64,000 bases of DNA from the NCBI RefSeq assembly GCF_001580545.1, contig NZ_LRBG01000008.1, positions 1-64,000 on the forward strand, given 5' to 3'. Below the pieces are notes generated by a model, which saw only the letters and a program-made list of their open reading frames with translations, did not search any database and was not told where the DNA came from. Below, piece after piece: positions 34,325 through 43,886 of this stretch. How positions within the stretch are numbered: position 1 is the stretch's first letter; every line of letters starts with the position of its first letter. The position numbers and the translations under genes are program-made. The stretch is from Paraburkholderia monticola (lineage in GTDB: Bacteria > Pseudomonadota > Gammaproteobacteria > Burkholderiales > Burkholderiaceae).

Positions 34325-35137
34325 ATGCGAGAACTGCCGACGCCCACCCTGCCCTTCGCCACGCTCTTCGAACCGCGCCGCCTGCCGCGCGCCGAGGAAA
34401 CGGTCACCGCCCAGCATCGCCTGCAAGTGTCGTGGGCGCGCACCGACGAAGAACTGCGCGAAGCGCAGCGTCTGCGCTACCGTGTCTTCGCCGACGAAAT
34501 GGGCGCGCGCCTCAGTGGCCCCGCGGGTCTCGACGTCGATGCATTCGATTCGTACTGCGATCATTTGCTGGTGCGCGATCTCGACACGCTCAAGGTAGTC
34601 GGCACGTATCGCGCGCTGCCGCCGCACCAAGCCGCGCGCATCGGCCGTCTGTATGCCGAGAGCGAGTTCGACGTGTCGCGCCTCACGCATCTGCGCGCGA
34701 AGATGGTCGAGGTCGGCCGCTCGTGCGTGCATCCCGACTATCGCAGCGGTGCGGTGATCATGTCGCTATGGGCGGGGCTCGCCGCGTACATGAAGCACAA
34801 CGGCTACGAGACCATGCTCGGCTGCGCGAGCGTCGCGATGGCCGACGGCGGCCACTATGCGGCGAACCTGTATTGCTCGCTGCGCGAGAACGCGCTGACC
34901 GCGCCCGAATATCGCGCGTTCCCGCATACGCCGCTGCCGGTCGACGAACTGCAAACGGGCGCCGCCGTCGCGCCGCCGCCGCTCGTGAAGGGCTATCTGC
35001 GTCTGGGTGCGAAGATTTGCGGCGCGCCGGCGTGGGACCCTGACTTCAATACCGCGGACTTTCTGACGCTGTTCCGTCTGTCGGATATCAACTCGCGTTA
35101 CGCACGCCATTTCCTCGGCGACGCACTGCCCCGCTAA
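34325..35137 (+). CDS. GNAT-family N-acyltransferase, probable ornithine-lipid synthase OlsB
   Basis: A 270-residue acyltransferase of the OlsB/hemolysin-like group, related to acyl-homoserine-lactone synthases. Supporting segments are LREAQRLRYRVFADEMGARL (about residue 40), DVDAFDSYCDHLLVRD, and VEVGRSCVHPDYRSGAVI. OlsB transfers a 3-hydroxyacyl chain from ACP to the alpha-amine of ornithine, the first step to ornithine lipids, phosphorus-free membrane lipids that some bacteria raise when phosphate is scarce. The phosphate module follows directly, but it is separate and no Pho box is visible here. An AGGA site precedes the start. Other acyl acceptors remain possible. Confidence 0.75.
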   Translation: MRELPTPTLPFATLFEPRRLPRAEETVTAQHRLQVSWARTDEELREAQRLRYRVFADEMGARLSGPAGLDVDAFDSYCDHLLVRDLDTLKVVGTYRALPPHQAARIGRLYAESEFDVSRLTHLRAKMVEVGRSCVHPDYRSGAVIMSLWAGLAAYMKHNGYETMLGCASVAMADGGHYAANLYCSLRENALTAPEYRAFPHTPLPVDELQTGAAVAPPPLVKGYLRLGAKICGAPAWDPDFNTADFLTLFRLSDINSRYARHFLGDALPR

Positions 35138-35153
35138 GCTGCGCCGGGAGACG

Positions 35154-35182
35154 AAAAAGCCCTGCATTTGCAGGGCTTTTTT
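35154..35182. terminator. Bidirectional terminator between olsB-like and ppx
   Basis: AAAAAGCCCTGCA and TGCAGGGCTTTTTT form a near-perfect stem with T runs on both strands. It lies between two convergent genes and should stop transcription from both sides. Confidence 0.92.
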
Positions 35183-35230
35183 CGTTGATGCGCACGCTGC
35201 GGACCATCGCATGCGGCGATCCGCGTCGCG

Positions 35231-36742
35231 TCAATCGTCCGTATAAACGACACGATACGGGATCCCAACTTTTTCCCACTCCGCCGCTTCCTGGATCAGG
35301 CTGTAATCCGTCAATGGATTATTGGCGACCCACTCGTTCGGCAAACGCACTTCGTAACCGCCGTTGACCTGAGCCACCGCGATGCCTGGCAGCCCGACAT
35401 CCGCGCGTCGACGGCACAGCAAGGCCGCGAGCCGCAGGCAGAACAGCAGCGGCCATTCGACGTCGCGCGTCTGCGACAGCTTGCCGAGCTTGCCCGCGTG
35501 GCCGAGCACGAGCGCCGCTACGCGCGCCTGGTCGGTGCGCGAAAAGCCCGGCATGTCGGCGTTGCTGGCGATATAGGCCGAATGCTTGTGATACGCGCTA
35601 TGCGAGATCGACAATCCGATTTCATGCAGCGAAGCCGCCCAGCCGATGAACATGCGGTTTTCCACGCGACGTTCTTCGTCCGGCTCGACGAACTGGTCGT
35701 AGAAGCTCATCGACAACTCGCCGATACGCCCCGCCTGCGCGCGATCGACGCCGTAGCGGCGCATGAAGCCCTCGACCGTCACGGTGCGCATGTCCTCGTG
35801 CTGCGAGCGCCCGAGCAGGTCGTACAGGACGCCGAGGCGCAGCGCGCCGTCGGTGGTGTCGACATAGTCGACGCCCAGTTCGTCGAACACCGCGATCATG
35901 ATCGACAGGCCGCCCGCGAGCACCGGTATGCGGTCGCTCTTCAGCGCGACCAGTTTCAGCCGGTTGACGTTTTCGGCCTTGATCAGCGCACGCTTGAGAC
36001 GTTCGAGGCCGCCGCGTGAAATGCCGTGCGTGATGCCCGCATCGTTGAAATTGTTCGCCTCGACCAGTTCGGCAAGCGCGCGCGCGGTGCCCGACGAGCC
36101 GATGGCCTGCTCCCAGCCGGTCTTCTTGTACTCGGCGGAAATGATCTGGATTTCGCGCCGCGCGGCGAGCTCGGCCTGGCGCATCGTGTATTCGTCGACG
36201 TTACCGGCCGGGAAGAACGCGCGGCTATGGCTCACGCAGCCGATGTACAGGCTCTCCATCATGATCGGCGTGTAGTGCGAACCGATGATGAATTCCGTCG
36301 AGCCGCCACCGATATCGACGACGAGCCGCTTGCCCGCGCTCGCCGGCACCGAGTGCGCGGCGCCTGCATAAATCAGACGCGCTTCCTCGCGCCCGGCGAT
36401 CACTTCGATCGGGAATCCGAGCGCGGCCTGCGCCTCGCCGAGAAACTCGCCCGCGTTCTTCGCGATGCGCAGCGTATTGGTCGCGACCGCGCGCACGTGG
36501 TCGGGATGAAAATCGCGCAACCGTTCGCCGAAGCGCTTCAGCGCGTCCCAGCCACGGACCTGGGAGGCGCGGTCGAGCATCTTGTCGCGCGACAACCCGG
36601 CCGCGAGCCGCACCGGCTCGCGCAAAGCGTCGACCTGATAGATCTGGCTGCCCGCGTCGGTTTCCTCGACCCGGCCCACGATCAGCCGGAAGCTGTTCGA
36701 ACCGAGGTCGACGGCGGCGAGGAGTTGAGGGGTATTGACCAT
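35231..36742 (-). CDS. ppx: Exopolyphosphatase / GppA-type phosphatase
   Basis: A 503-residue Ppx/GppA enzyme that removes terminal phosphates from polyphosphate (and possibly pppGpp). The ASKHA fold motifs are visible: AAVDLGSNSFRLIVGR at the N-terminus, VVDIGGGSTEFIIG, and GSSGTARALAELVE; a C-terminal HD-like helical domain follows (SLHEIGLSISHSAYHKHSAY). I place the start at ATG 36742, giving E. coli-like length (GppA 494, Ppx 513). In-frame ATGs at 36760 and 36883 would add an Ala-rich leader. It is divergent from ppk, so synthesis and breakdown genes share one control region. Confidence 0.92.
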   Translation of the reverse strand: MVNTPQLLAAVDLGSNSFRLIVGRVEETDAGSQIYQVDALREPVRLAAGLSRDKMLDRASQVRGWDALKRFGERLRDFHPDHVRAVATNTLRIAKNAGEFLGEAQAALGFPIEVIAGREEARLIYAGAAHSVPASAGKRLVVDIGGGSTEFIIGSHYTPIMMESLYIGCVSHSRAFFPAGNVDEYTMRQAELAARREIQIISAEYKKTGWEQAIGSSGTARALAELVEANNFNDAGITHGISRGGLERLKRALIKAENVNRLKLVALKSDRIPVLAGGLSIMIAVFDELGVDYVDTTDGALRLGVLYDLLGRSQHEDMRTVTVEGFMRRYGVDRAQAGRIGELSMSFYDQFVEPDEERRVENRMFIGWAASLHEIGLSISHSAYHKHSAYIASNADMPGFSRTDQARVAALVLGHAGKLGKLSQTRDVEWPLLFCLRLAALLCRRRADVGLPGIAVAQVNGGYEVRLPNEWVANNPLTDYSLIQEAAEWEKVGIPYRVVYTDD

Positions 36743-37008
36743 CGGGTAAGCGTACTCCATACGCGCAAGCGCGGCCGCTGCGGCCGTGGGCGCGGCGCTC
36801 GACGCTGGCAGCGCCGTCCGCCTGCCCGGCGCCTTCGACGCAGGATGCGCGTCGCGGCCGGCTGCACTGTTCAAAGACGCCATTCTAAGCGTAGCAGCCT
36901 TCACAATGTCACCTCGCCGCGCACAGGGGGTTCCGTATGCTCGCATAAGCAGCGCGTCATATTGACGACAGAAGACGATTGCGGCATAAAATGTCAAAAA
37001 CACCGCCG

Positions 37009-37040
37009 ATGTCATCAGGACGTCATCAAACCGTGAGAAT
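37009..37040 (+). promoter_or_regulatory. Probable Pho box and promoter of ppk
   Basis: Two half-sites ATGTCAT and ACGTCAT (37009-37026) are separated by four bases, the 7-4-7 spacing of PhoB boxes. Eight bases further a GAGAAT -10-like box lies at 37035-37040. This is the geometry of PhoB-activated promoters, where the box replaces the -35. The predicted transcript starts about 37047, so translation must begin downstream, supporting the 37090 start. Confidence 0.6.
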
Positions 37041-37089
37041 TTCCGAGCGTCTTTCCGTCTCCCTTTCAGACCTTCCAACCTCACCGCCG

Positions 37090-39153
37090 ATGTCCGTCCG
37101 CTATCCCCTACTGAATCGCGAGCTGGGCATTCTGGGTTTCAACGAGCGCGTGTTGGCGCAAGCCGCCGATCCCGCCGTCCCCCTGCTCGAACGTCTCCGC
37201 TTTATCTGCATCACCAGCAGCAACCTCGACGAATTCTTCGAAGTCCGTATGGCCGGGCTCCAGGAACAGATGCGCGACAACCCGGGCGCGTTGTCGCCCG
37301 ACGGCATGTCGCTGCAGCACGTGTACGACCTCGTGGTCGAGCGCGCGCAAAAGCTGGTGCATCGCCAGTACACGATGCTGCACGACACCGTGCTCACGGC
37401 GCTCGAACAGGAAGGCATCTATTTCCACGGCACCGAGTCATGGAGCGAGGCGCAGACCGAGTGGGCGCGCAATTACTTCTTCGACGAGCTGCTGCCGGTG
37501 CTCACGCCGATCGGACTCGATCCCGCGCATCCGTTTCCGCGCGTGCTCAACAAGAGCCTGAACTTCGTCGTCGAGCTCGAAGGCAAGGATGCATTCGGCC
37601 GTCAGGCGATGATGGGCATCGTGCAGGCGCCGCGCGCACTGCCGCGCCTCGTGCGCATGCCGCAGGAGCTGTCGGGTTATCCGCATGGCTTCGTGCTGCT
37701 GAGCTCGCTGATGCAGCACTTTGTCGGCGAGCTGTTTCCGAATCTGCTGGTGCGCAGCTGCAACCAGTTTCGCATCACGCGCAATAGCGAACTGTTCGTC
37801 GACGAAGACGAAATCACCAATCTGCGCGTCGCGCTGCAGGGCGAACTGCCGGCACGGCATCTGGGCAACGCGGTGCGGCTCGAAGTGTCGGCGGAAACGC
37901 CCGCGCATGTGGTGCGGCGCCTGCTCGACGAAAGCGGTCTGTCGAACAAGGACTGCTACTACGCGAACGGCCCCGTCAATCTGGTGCGGCTGATGCAGTT
38001 GCCCGAGATGGTCGACCGCCCCGATCTGAAGTTCGTGCCGCATATTCCGTCGACACCCCCGCAAATTGCCAACGCCGCGAGCATGTTCGACGTGATCGAT
38101 CAGGGCGACGTGCTGCTGCATCATCCGTACGAGAGCTTCCAGCCGGTGCTCGAGCTGCTGCTGCAGGCGGCCAAGGACCCGAACGTGGTCGCGATCAAGC
38201 AGACCATCTACCGCACCGGCACCGACTCGCCGCTGATGGATGCGCTGATGCAGGCCGCGCGCAACGGCAAGGAAGTGACGGTGGTCGTCGAGCTGCTCGC
38301 GCGCTTCGACGAGGAAACCAACATCAACTGGGCCTCGCAGCTCGAAGCGGTTGGCGCGCACGTGGTCTACGGCGTGGTCGGCCACAAGTGCCACGCGAAG
38401 ATGATGCTGATCGTGCGACGCGTCTCGGCGGGCGGCAAGACGACGCTCAAGCGCTACGTGCACCTGGGCACCGGCAATTACCATCCACGTACCGCGCGCC
38501 TCTATACCGACTTCGGTCTGATGACCGCCGACCAGAAGATCTGCGAGGACGTGCACCACGTGTTCCAGCAGCTGACCGGCATCGGCGGCGAACTGAAGCT
38601 GCACGAGTTGTGGCAGTCGCCGTTCACGCTGCATCCGAAGCTCGTCGACGCGATCCGTCAGGAAGCCGAGCATGCGCGCGCGGGCAAGAAGGCGCGCATC
38701 GTCGCGAAGATGAACGCGCTGCTCGAACCCACGGTGATCGCGGAGCTGTACGAAGCCTCACAGGCCGGCGTGAAGATCGATCTGATCGTGCGCGGCGTGT
38801 GCTCTCTGCAGCCCGGCGTGCCGGGGCTGTCCGAGAACATCACGGTGCGCTCGATCGTCGGGCGCTTTCTCGAGCATCATCGCATCTACTACTTCTACGA
38901 CGGCGGCAAGGAGCAGGTCTATCTGTCGAGCGCGGACTGGATGGATCGCAATCTGTTCCGGCGTGTCGAAGTCGCGTTCCCGGTCAACAACCGGCGGCTG
39001 AAGCGGCGCGTGATCGCCGAAGGGCTGTCGGCGTTTCTCGGCGACAACCAGTCGGCCTGGCTGATGCAAAGCGACGGTCACTATCGCCGGCGCCGGCCGG
39101 GCAAGGCCTCGCGCAATGCGCAGATGAGTCTGCTCGGCAAGTTCTGTTCGTAG
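37090..39153 (+). CDS. ppk: Polyphosphate kinase 1
   Basis: A 687-residue PPK1 that polymerises the gamma-phosphate of ATP into polyphosphate through a phosphohistidine. The N-terminus SVRYPLLNRELGILGFNERVL, ITSSNLDEFFEVRMAG and IKQTIYRTGTDSPLMDALM are diagnostic. The catalytic His is in HKCHAKMML (His435, the same number as in E. coli), and a second conserved His is in FLEHHRIYYF. The ATG at 37090 gives E. coli length (688); upstream in-frame ATGs at 36979 and 37009 would lie in the probable Pho-box promoter. It is divergent from ppx and convergent with phoR. Confidence 0.96.
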   Translation: MSVRYPLLNRELGILGFNERVLAQAADPAVPLLERLRFICITSSNLDEFFEVRMAGLQEQMRDNPGALSPDGMSLQHVYDLVVERAQKLVHRQYTMLHDTVLTALEQEGIYFHGTESWSEAQTEWARNYFFDELLPVLTPIGLDPAHPFPRVLNKSLNFVVELEGKDAFGRQAMMGIVQAPRALPRLVRMPQELSGYPHGFVLLSSLMQHFVGELFPNLLVRSCNQFRITRNSELFVDEDEITNLRVALQGELPARHLGNAVRLEVSAETPAHVVRRLLDESGLSNKDCYYANGPVNLVRLMQLPEMVDRPDLKFVPHIPSTPPQIANAASMFDVIDQGDVLLHHPYESFQPVLELLLQAAKDPNVVAIKQTIYRTGTDSPLMDALMQAARNGKEVTVVVELLARFDEETNINWASQLEAVGAHVVYGVVGHKCHAKMMLIVRRVSAGGKTTLKRYVHLGTGNYHPRTARLYTDFGLMTADQKICEDVHHVFQQLTGIGGELKLHELWQSPFTLHPKLVDAIRQEAEHARAGKKARIVAKMNALLEPTVIAELYEASQAGVKIDLIVRGVCSLQPGVPGLSENITVRSIVGRFLEHHRIYYFYDGGKEQVYLSSADWMDRNLFRRVEVAFPVNNRRLKRRVIAEGLSAFLGDNQSAWLMQSDGHYRRRRPGKASRNAQMSLLGKFCS

Positions 39154-39210
39154 TCTTTCGGGACCGGAGGGCTCGCCGCGACGGCGGGCGCTTCAAAAGC
39201 GAGCGCGCAT

Positions 39211-39240
39211 AAAAAACCGCCTTTTTCAGGCGGTTTTTTT
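39211..39240. terminator. Bidirectional terminator between ppk and phoR
   Basis: AAAAAACCGCCT / AGGCGGTTTTTT forms a perfect 12-bp stem with a 5-base loop and T runs on both strands, between two convergent genes. Confidence 0.93.
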
Positions 39241-39274
39241 CATCGTGGATCGGCGTCGTCGCCGATTGTCGCGT

Positions 39275-40588
39275 TCAAACCTGCGCGGTCTGGCAACGCG
39301 CCGTTCGGGACACCGGAAAGCGCACCGTGAACGTGCTGCCGCGCCCTTCTTCGCTCTTCACGTCGAGTTGCGCATCGTGCCGTTGCAGCACGTGCTTGAC
39401 GATCGCAAGACCGAGGCCGGTGCCGCCCGTGTCACGCGAACGGCTGCGATCGACGCGATAGAAGCGCTCGGTGAGCCGCGGGATATCGGCAGCCGGAATA
39501 CCGAAGCCGCTATCGGTGACCGAGAACACCGCATGGCCGCCCTGCGCGCGCCAGTTGACCTTGATCGAGCCGCCATCCGGCGTATAGCGGATCGCGTTCG
39601 TCACCAGATTGCCGAACGCGCTGAGAATCTCGGTTTCGACGCCGGTGACGGTCAGCGCCTCGTCGGCATCGAAGACGATCTTGTGATGATCGCCGGACAG
39701 GCTTTGCGCGTCGTCGCGCAGATGCCGCAACACCGCGTGCATGTCGATCATCTGATCGCTCGGCGTCTTGTTGTCGCCCTCGAGCGTCGCGAGCACGAGC
39801 AGATCGCTGACGATATGACGCATGCGCGACGCCTGCTGCTCCATCAACTCGAGATAGCGCGCGCGTTCGCCTTCGCTCAACGGCAGCTCGCGCATCGTCT
39901 CGAGAAAACCGGACAGCACGGTGAGCGGTGTTTTCAATTCGTGCGACACGTTGGCGACGAAGTCGCGCCGCATCGCATCGGTGCGCTCCAGCTCGGTGAT
40001 GTCCTGCGACAGCACGAGCTTGCGATTGTCGCCATAAGGAAACACCTGCACAGACAGCACGTTCTGGCGCTTGTCGCCCATGCCGCGCATGATCAGCATT
40101 TCCTCGTACCGATGCGAATTCAGATAGCGCACGAATTCCGGATGACGCACCAGGTGCGTGATGTGCTGACGTAGATCACGCTTCGCATCGAGCCCGAAGT
40201 GGCTTTCGGAAATCGCGTTGCACCATTCGATCTGATCGTGATCGTCGAGCATCGCGACGCCGTTCGGCGACGCCTGGATCGCCTGGATGAAGCGCGAATG
40301 CTGCTGCTCGACCTGGCGCACCTGGGCGTGCCAGCGCTTCGCGAGCTTGTGCAGACGGTAGTAGATTTCGCCCCAGATGCCAGGGGCGCTCGGCACTTCG
40401 CCGTACACCGGCGCGTCGAGCAGACGCCACAGACGCTGCTTGTGGAAAGTGCTGAAGATGCTCTGCGCGAGCAGCATGACAATGGCGAGAGCGAGGCCCG
40501 CCTTGACGTTCACCAGTGCGCCGACCACCGCGCACAGAACAGCAAGCAGCACGACCGACACGAGGGACCGCGCCCAGATGATGTTCAT
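39275..40588 (-). CDS. phoR: Phosphate-regulon sensor histidine kinase PhoR
   Basis: A 437-residue membrane kinase. Two N-terminal helices (about 8-25 and 28-46) are joined by almost no periplasmic loop, as in PhoR. A charged linker and PAS domain (QAIQASPNGVAMLDDHDQIEWCN, about 102-200) follow. The H box is FVANVSHELKTPLTVL with His216, and the ATPase domain has NAIRYTPDGG, DSGFGIP and GTGLGLAIVKHV. It phosphorylates PhoB when phosphate is low, as reported by the Pst-PhoU complex. The gene ends the leftward pst-pho operon. Confidence 0.97.
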   Translation of the reverse strand: MNIIWARSLVSVVLLAVLCAVVGALVNVKAGLALAIVMLLAQSIFSTFHKQRLWRLLDAPVYGEVPSAPGIWGEIYYRLHKLAKRWHAQVRQVEQQHSRFIQAIQASPNGVAMLDDHDQIEWCNAISESHFGLDAKRDLRQHITHLVRHPEFVRYLNSHRYEEMLIMRGMGDKRQNVLSVQVFPYGDNRKLVLSQDITELERTDAMRRDFVANVSHELKTPLTVLSGFLETMRELPLSEGERARYLELMEQQASRMRHIVSDLLVLATLEGDNKTPSDQMIDMHAVLRHLRDDAQSLSGDHHKIVFDADEALTVTGVETEILSAFGNLVTNAIRYTPDGGSIKVNWRAQGGHAVFSVTDSGFGIPAADIPRLTERFYRVDRSRSRDTGGTGLGLAIVKHVLQRHDAQLDVKSEEGRGSTFTVRFPVSRTARCQTAQV

Positions 40589-40663
40589 GGTCTAGCGATC
40601 GAAGAGAAAATACAGCGCAGGAGGGAGGTCTGGCGGCACAGTGCAATGTACCGCCGACGGCTA

Positions 40664-41365
40664 TCAGGCGCTCTTCGCCAGCCGATAGCCGCTGCCGCGT
40701 ACCGTTTCAATCATAGCATCGCACCCGGCGGGCTTGAGTGCCGCGCGCAGGCGCTTGATATGCACGTCGACGGTACGCTCCTCGACGAACACGTGATCGC
40801 CCCACACCTGGTCGAGCAGTTGCGTGCGGCTGTGCACGCGCTCCGGGTGAGTCATGAAAAAGTGCAGCAGACGGAATTCGGTCGGGCCGAGATCGAGCTT
40901 GATCTCGCTGCCTTCAGCATGTGCGGCGACGCGATGGGTGGCCGGATCGAGCTTCAGGCCGTTGATCGCGACCACGTCTTCGGTCAGCTGCGGCGCACGG
41001 CGGCGCAGCACCGCCTTGATGCGCGCCATCAGTTCCTTCGGCGAGAACGGCTTCGTGACGTAGTCGTCGGCGCCGATTTCGAGGCCGAGCACCTTGTCCT
41101 GCTCGTCGCCACGCGCGGTCAGCATGATGATCGGGATATGCTTCGTTCGCTCGTTGTTGCGCAGATCGCGCGCGAACGAAATCCCCGATTTGCCCGGCAA
41201 CATCCAGTCGAGCAGCACGAGATCGGGGAGCACGTCGCTGATCAGGTTGTGTGCCTGCTCCGCGTTGTACGCCCGGATCGGACAGTGTCCGGCGTGTTGA
41301 AGATTGACCGAAATCAGTTCGGAAATGGCGGGCTCATCTTCAATGACGAGAATGCTGCTGGGCAT
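40664..41365 (-). CDS. phoB: Phosphate-regulon response regulator PhoB
   Basis: A 233-residue OmpR-type regulator. The receiver domain has the acidic pair in ILVIEDEP, the phosphorylated Asp53 in LVLLDWMLPG, and Lys in YVTKPFSPKEL. The C-terminal winged-helix domain carries LGPTEFRLLHFFMTHPERV and VDVHIKRLRAAL, the DNA-contacting part. The ATG at 41365 is preferred to GTG at 41371 because AGAGG is correctly spaced. It should bind the Pho boxes in front of pstS and ppk in this same window. The gap to phoU is 26 bases. Confidence 0.97.
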   Translation of the reverse strand: MPSSILVIEDEPAISELISVNLQHAGHCPIRAYNAEQAHNLISDVLPDLVLLDWMLPGKSGISFARDLRNNERTKHIPIIMLTARGDEQDKVLGLEIGADDYVTKPFSPKELMARIKAVLRRRAPQLTEDVVAINGLKLDPATHRVAAHAEGSEIKLDLGPTEFRLLHFFMTHPERVHSRTQLLDQVWGDHVFVEERTVDVHIKRLRAALKPAGCDAMIETVRGSGYRLAKSA

Positions 41366-41391
41366 CGGCACCTCTGTTCCTTTTCTCTGGA

Positions 41392-42096
41392 TTAGCTGAG
41401 CGCTTCGCGTTCGAGCGTGTCGCGCGACTGGTGCCGCACGTCGGTACCCTTCACGATGTAAATGATGAACTCAGCGATGTTCTTGGCGTGATCGCCGATC
41501 CGCTCGATCGCCTTGGCGATGAACAGGAAGTCGAGGCCCACCGAGATCGAACGCGGATCTTCGGTCATATACGAAATCAGCTTGCGCACGAAGGCGCGGA
41601 ATTCCTCGTCGATCGCCTTGTCGTCGCGCACGATCTGCGCGGCGGCGACCGTGTCGAGACGCGCGAACGCGTCGAGCGCGCGGCGCAGGATCGACACCGC
41701 CATTTCGCCGGACAGCTTGATCTCGGCGATGTTGATGGTGCGCGAGGCGCCGTCTTCCATCAGACGCTTGGTGCGTTTCGCGATCTTCTCGGCTTCGTCG
41801 CCGGCGCGCTCGAGGTTCGTGATGGTCTTCGAGATCGCGATCAGCAGGCGCAGGTCGCGCGCGGCCGGCTGACGGCGCGCGATGATGTTGCTGCACTCTT
41901 CGTCGATTTCGACTTCCATCCGGTTCAGACGCTCTTCGGCGGCGATGACCTGCTCGGCCACGTTGAGGTCGAATTCATTGAGCGCCTGCATCGCGTTGAC
42001 GATCTGCGACTCGACGAGCCCGCCCATTTCGAGCACCTTCGACGAAACCAGATTCAGATCGGCGTCGAACTGGCTGGACAGATGTTTATCGGACAT
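41392..42096 (-). CDS. phoU: Phosphate signalling protein PhoU
   Basis: A 234-residue all-helical protein made of two three-helix-bundle repeats. The metal-binding E/DxxxD-type segments are in ERAGDEAEKIAKRTKRL and the matching second repeat IERIGDHAKNIAEFIIYI. PhoU links the Pst transporter to PhoR, holding the kinase in check when phosphate is plentiful. It lies between pstB (28-base gap) and phoB, as in many proteobacteria. Confidence 0.97.
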   Translation of the reverse strand: MSDKHLSSQFDADLNLVSSKVLEMGGLVESQIVNAMQALNEFDLNVAEQVIAAEERLNRMEVEIDEECSNIIARRQPAARDLRLLIAISKTITNLERAGDEAEKIAKRTKRLMEDGASRTINIAEIKLSGEMAVSILRRALDAFARLDTVAAAQIVRDDKAIDEEFRAFVRKLISYMTEDPRSISVGLDFLFIAKAIERIGDHAKNIAEFIIYIVKGTDVRHQSRDTLEREALS

Positions 42097-42124
42097 GTCG
42101 TACTCCGTTGTATTGCCCGGCGTA

Positions 42125-42973
42125 TCAGCCGAAGCGGCCAGTGATGTAGTCCTCGGTTTCCTTGCGGACCGGCTTGATGAAGATCTTTTCGGTATCGCCG
42201 AATTCGATCAGTTCACCGAGGTACATATAGGCAGTGTAGTCCGAACAGCGGGCAGCCTGCTGCATGTTGTGCGTGACGATCACGACCGTGTAGTCGCTCT
42301 TCAGTTCGGCGATCAGCTCTTCGATGCGGCCCGTCGAGATCGGGTCGAGCGCCGAGCACGGCTCGTCGAGCAGCAGCACTTCGGGGCGAATCGCGATCCC
42401 GCGCGCAATACACAGACGCTGCTGCTGGCCGCCCGACAATCCGTAGCCGCTCTGGCCGAGCTTGTCCTTCACTTCGTTCCACAGCGCCGCCTTCGTCAGC
42501 GCCCATTCGACGCGGTCGTCCATTTCCGAGCGCGACAGCTTCTCGAACATCTTCACGCCGAACGCGATGTTGTCGTAGATCGACATCGGGAACGGCGTCG
42601 GCTTCTGGAACACCATGCCGATGCGCGCGCGCAGCAGCGAAATGTCCTGGCGCGTGGTCAGCAGATTCTCGCCGTCCATCACGATTTCGCCTTCCGCGCG
42701 CTGCTCCGGATAGAGCGCGTACATCTTGTTGAAGGTACGCAGCAGCGTGGACTTGCCGCAGCCCGACGGGCCGATGAACGCGGTCACCTTGCCCTCGGGA
42801 ATCTGCAGATTGATGTTCTTCAGCGCGTGGTACTTGCCGTAGAAGAAGTTCAGGTCCTTGACCTCGATCTTCGGACGCGACGGCGTTTGCGCGTGAGCGC
42901 TCGTTTCGGGGTCGGAGCCCGCGGGCGCCGCTGCGTGCCCGATCGGATTAAGTTGGGTTTCTGCCATGTTCAT
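42125..42973 (-). CDS. pstB: Phosphate import ATP-binding protein PstB
   Basis: A 282-residue ABC ATPase of the high-affinity phosphate importer. Walker A is GPSGCGKST (68-76), the PstB-specific [19 protein letters not shown] follows, the signature is LSGGQQQRL and Walker [14 protein letters not shown]. An N-terminal tail of about 35 residues, low in complexity, precedes the ABC domain. The ATG at 42973 is chosen because GGAG is eight bases ahead; upstream in-frame codons overlap pstA. Confidence 0.97.
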   Translation of the reverse strand: MNMAETQLNPIGHAAAPAGSDPETSAHAQTPSRPKIEVKDLNFFYGKYHALKNINLQIPEGKVTAFIGPSGCGKSTLLRTFNKMYALYPEQRAEGEIVMDGENLLTTRQDISLLRARIGMVFQKPTPFPMSIYDNIAFGVKMFEKLSRSEMDDRVEWALTKAALWNEVKDKLGQSGYGLSGGQQQRLCIARGIAIRPEVLLLDEPCSALDPISTGRIEELIAELKSDYTVVIVTHNMQQAARCSDYTAYMYLGELIEFGDTEKIFIKPVRKETEDYITGRFG

Positions 42974-42989
42974 CGGATTCACTCCGCCC

Positions 42990-43886
42990 TTACTTGTTCG
43001 AGAAGATCGTGCGCGCAAGGATGTTCAATCCCAGCACCGCGAGCGTGATCAGGAAGACGCCGGCCCACGCGAGCGATTGCCACTGCGCGAACGGGCTCAT
43101 CGCAAACTTGTAGATCGTGACCGGCAGGTTCGCGACCGGTTGGCCCATATCGACCGAGAAGAACTGGTTCGACAACGCGGTGAAGAGCAGCGGCGCGGTT
43201 TCGCCGGCAATGCGCGCGACCCCGAGCAGCACGCCGGTGACGATACCCGCGATCGACGCCTTCAGCGTGATCGACAGCACCATCTTCCACTTCGGCGTGC
43301 CGAGTGCGAACGCCGCTTCACGCATCGCGTTCGGCACGAGTTTCAGCATGTTTTCGGTCGTGCGGATCACGATCGGAACCTGCAGCAGCGCCAGCGCGAG
43401 CACACCGGACCAGCCGCTGAAGTGGCCCATCTTCGCGACGACGAGCGCGTAGACGAACAGACCGATCACGATCGACGGCGCCGACAGCAGAATGTCGTTG
43501 ATGAAGCGCGTGAGGTTCGCGAGCCAGCCTTTCTGGCCGTATTCGGCGAGATAGACGCCCGCCATGATGCCGATCGGCGTGCCCACGAAGGTCGCGAGCC
43601 CGACCAGCATCAGGCTGCCGACGATCGCGTTGGCGAGGCCACCGCCGTCGGTGTTCGGCGGCGGCGTCGACTGCGTGAACAGTTCGAGCGACAGGCCGCC
43701 GATACCGAGACGCAGCGTCGTATACAGAATCCAGACGAGCCACAGGAGACCGAAGGCCATCGCGGCGAGCGACAGCGTCAGCGCGACCGCGTTGGTCATG
43801 CGACGACGCCCTTGCAGACGCACGCGCATCGATTCGAGCGCCGCGGGGTCCTTCAGACCCGGCATATTCAGGGACGGTCCGCTCAT
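42990..43886 (-). CDS. pstA: Phosphate ABC transporter permease PstA
   Basis: A 298-residue inner-membrane subunit with six helices. The segments [30 protein letters not shown] and the EAA-type loop [20 protein letters not shown] identify PstA, and [16 protein letters not shown] near residue 225 is conserved. Its ATG overlaps the stop of pstC (four bases), and pstB follows after 16 bases, so all three are one message. With PstC it forms the phosphate channel. Confidence 0.97.
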   Translation of the reverse strand: MSGPSLNMPGLKDPAALESMRVRLQGRRRMTNAVALTLSLAAMAFGLLWLVWILYTTLRLGIGGLSLELFTQSTPPPNTDGGGLANAIVGSLMLVGLATFVGTPIGIMAGVYLAEYGQKGWLANLTRFINDILLSAPSIVIGLFVYALVVAKMGHFSGWSGVLALALLQVPIVIRTTENMLKLVPNAMREAAFALGTPKWKMVLSITLKASIAGIVTGVLLGVARIAGETAPLLFTALSNQFFSVDMGQPVANLPVTIYKFAMSPFAQWQSLAWAGVFLITLAVLGLNILARTIFSNK

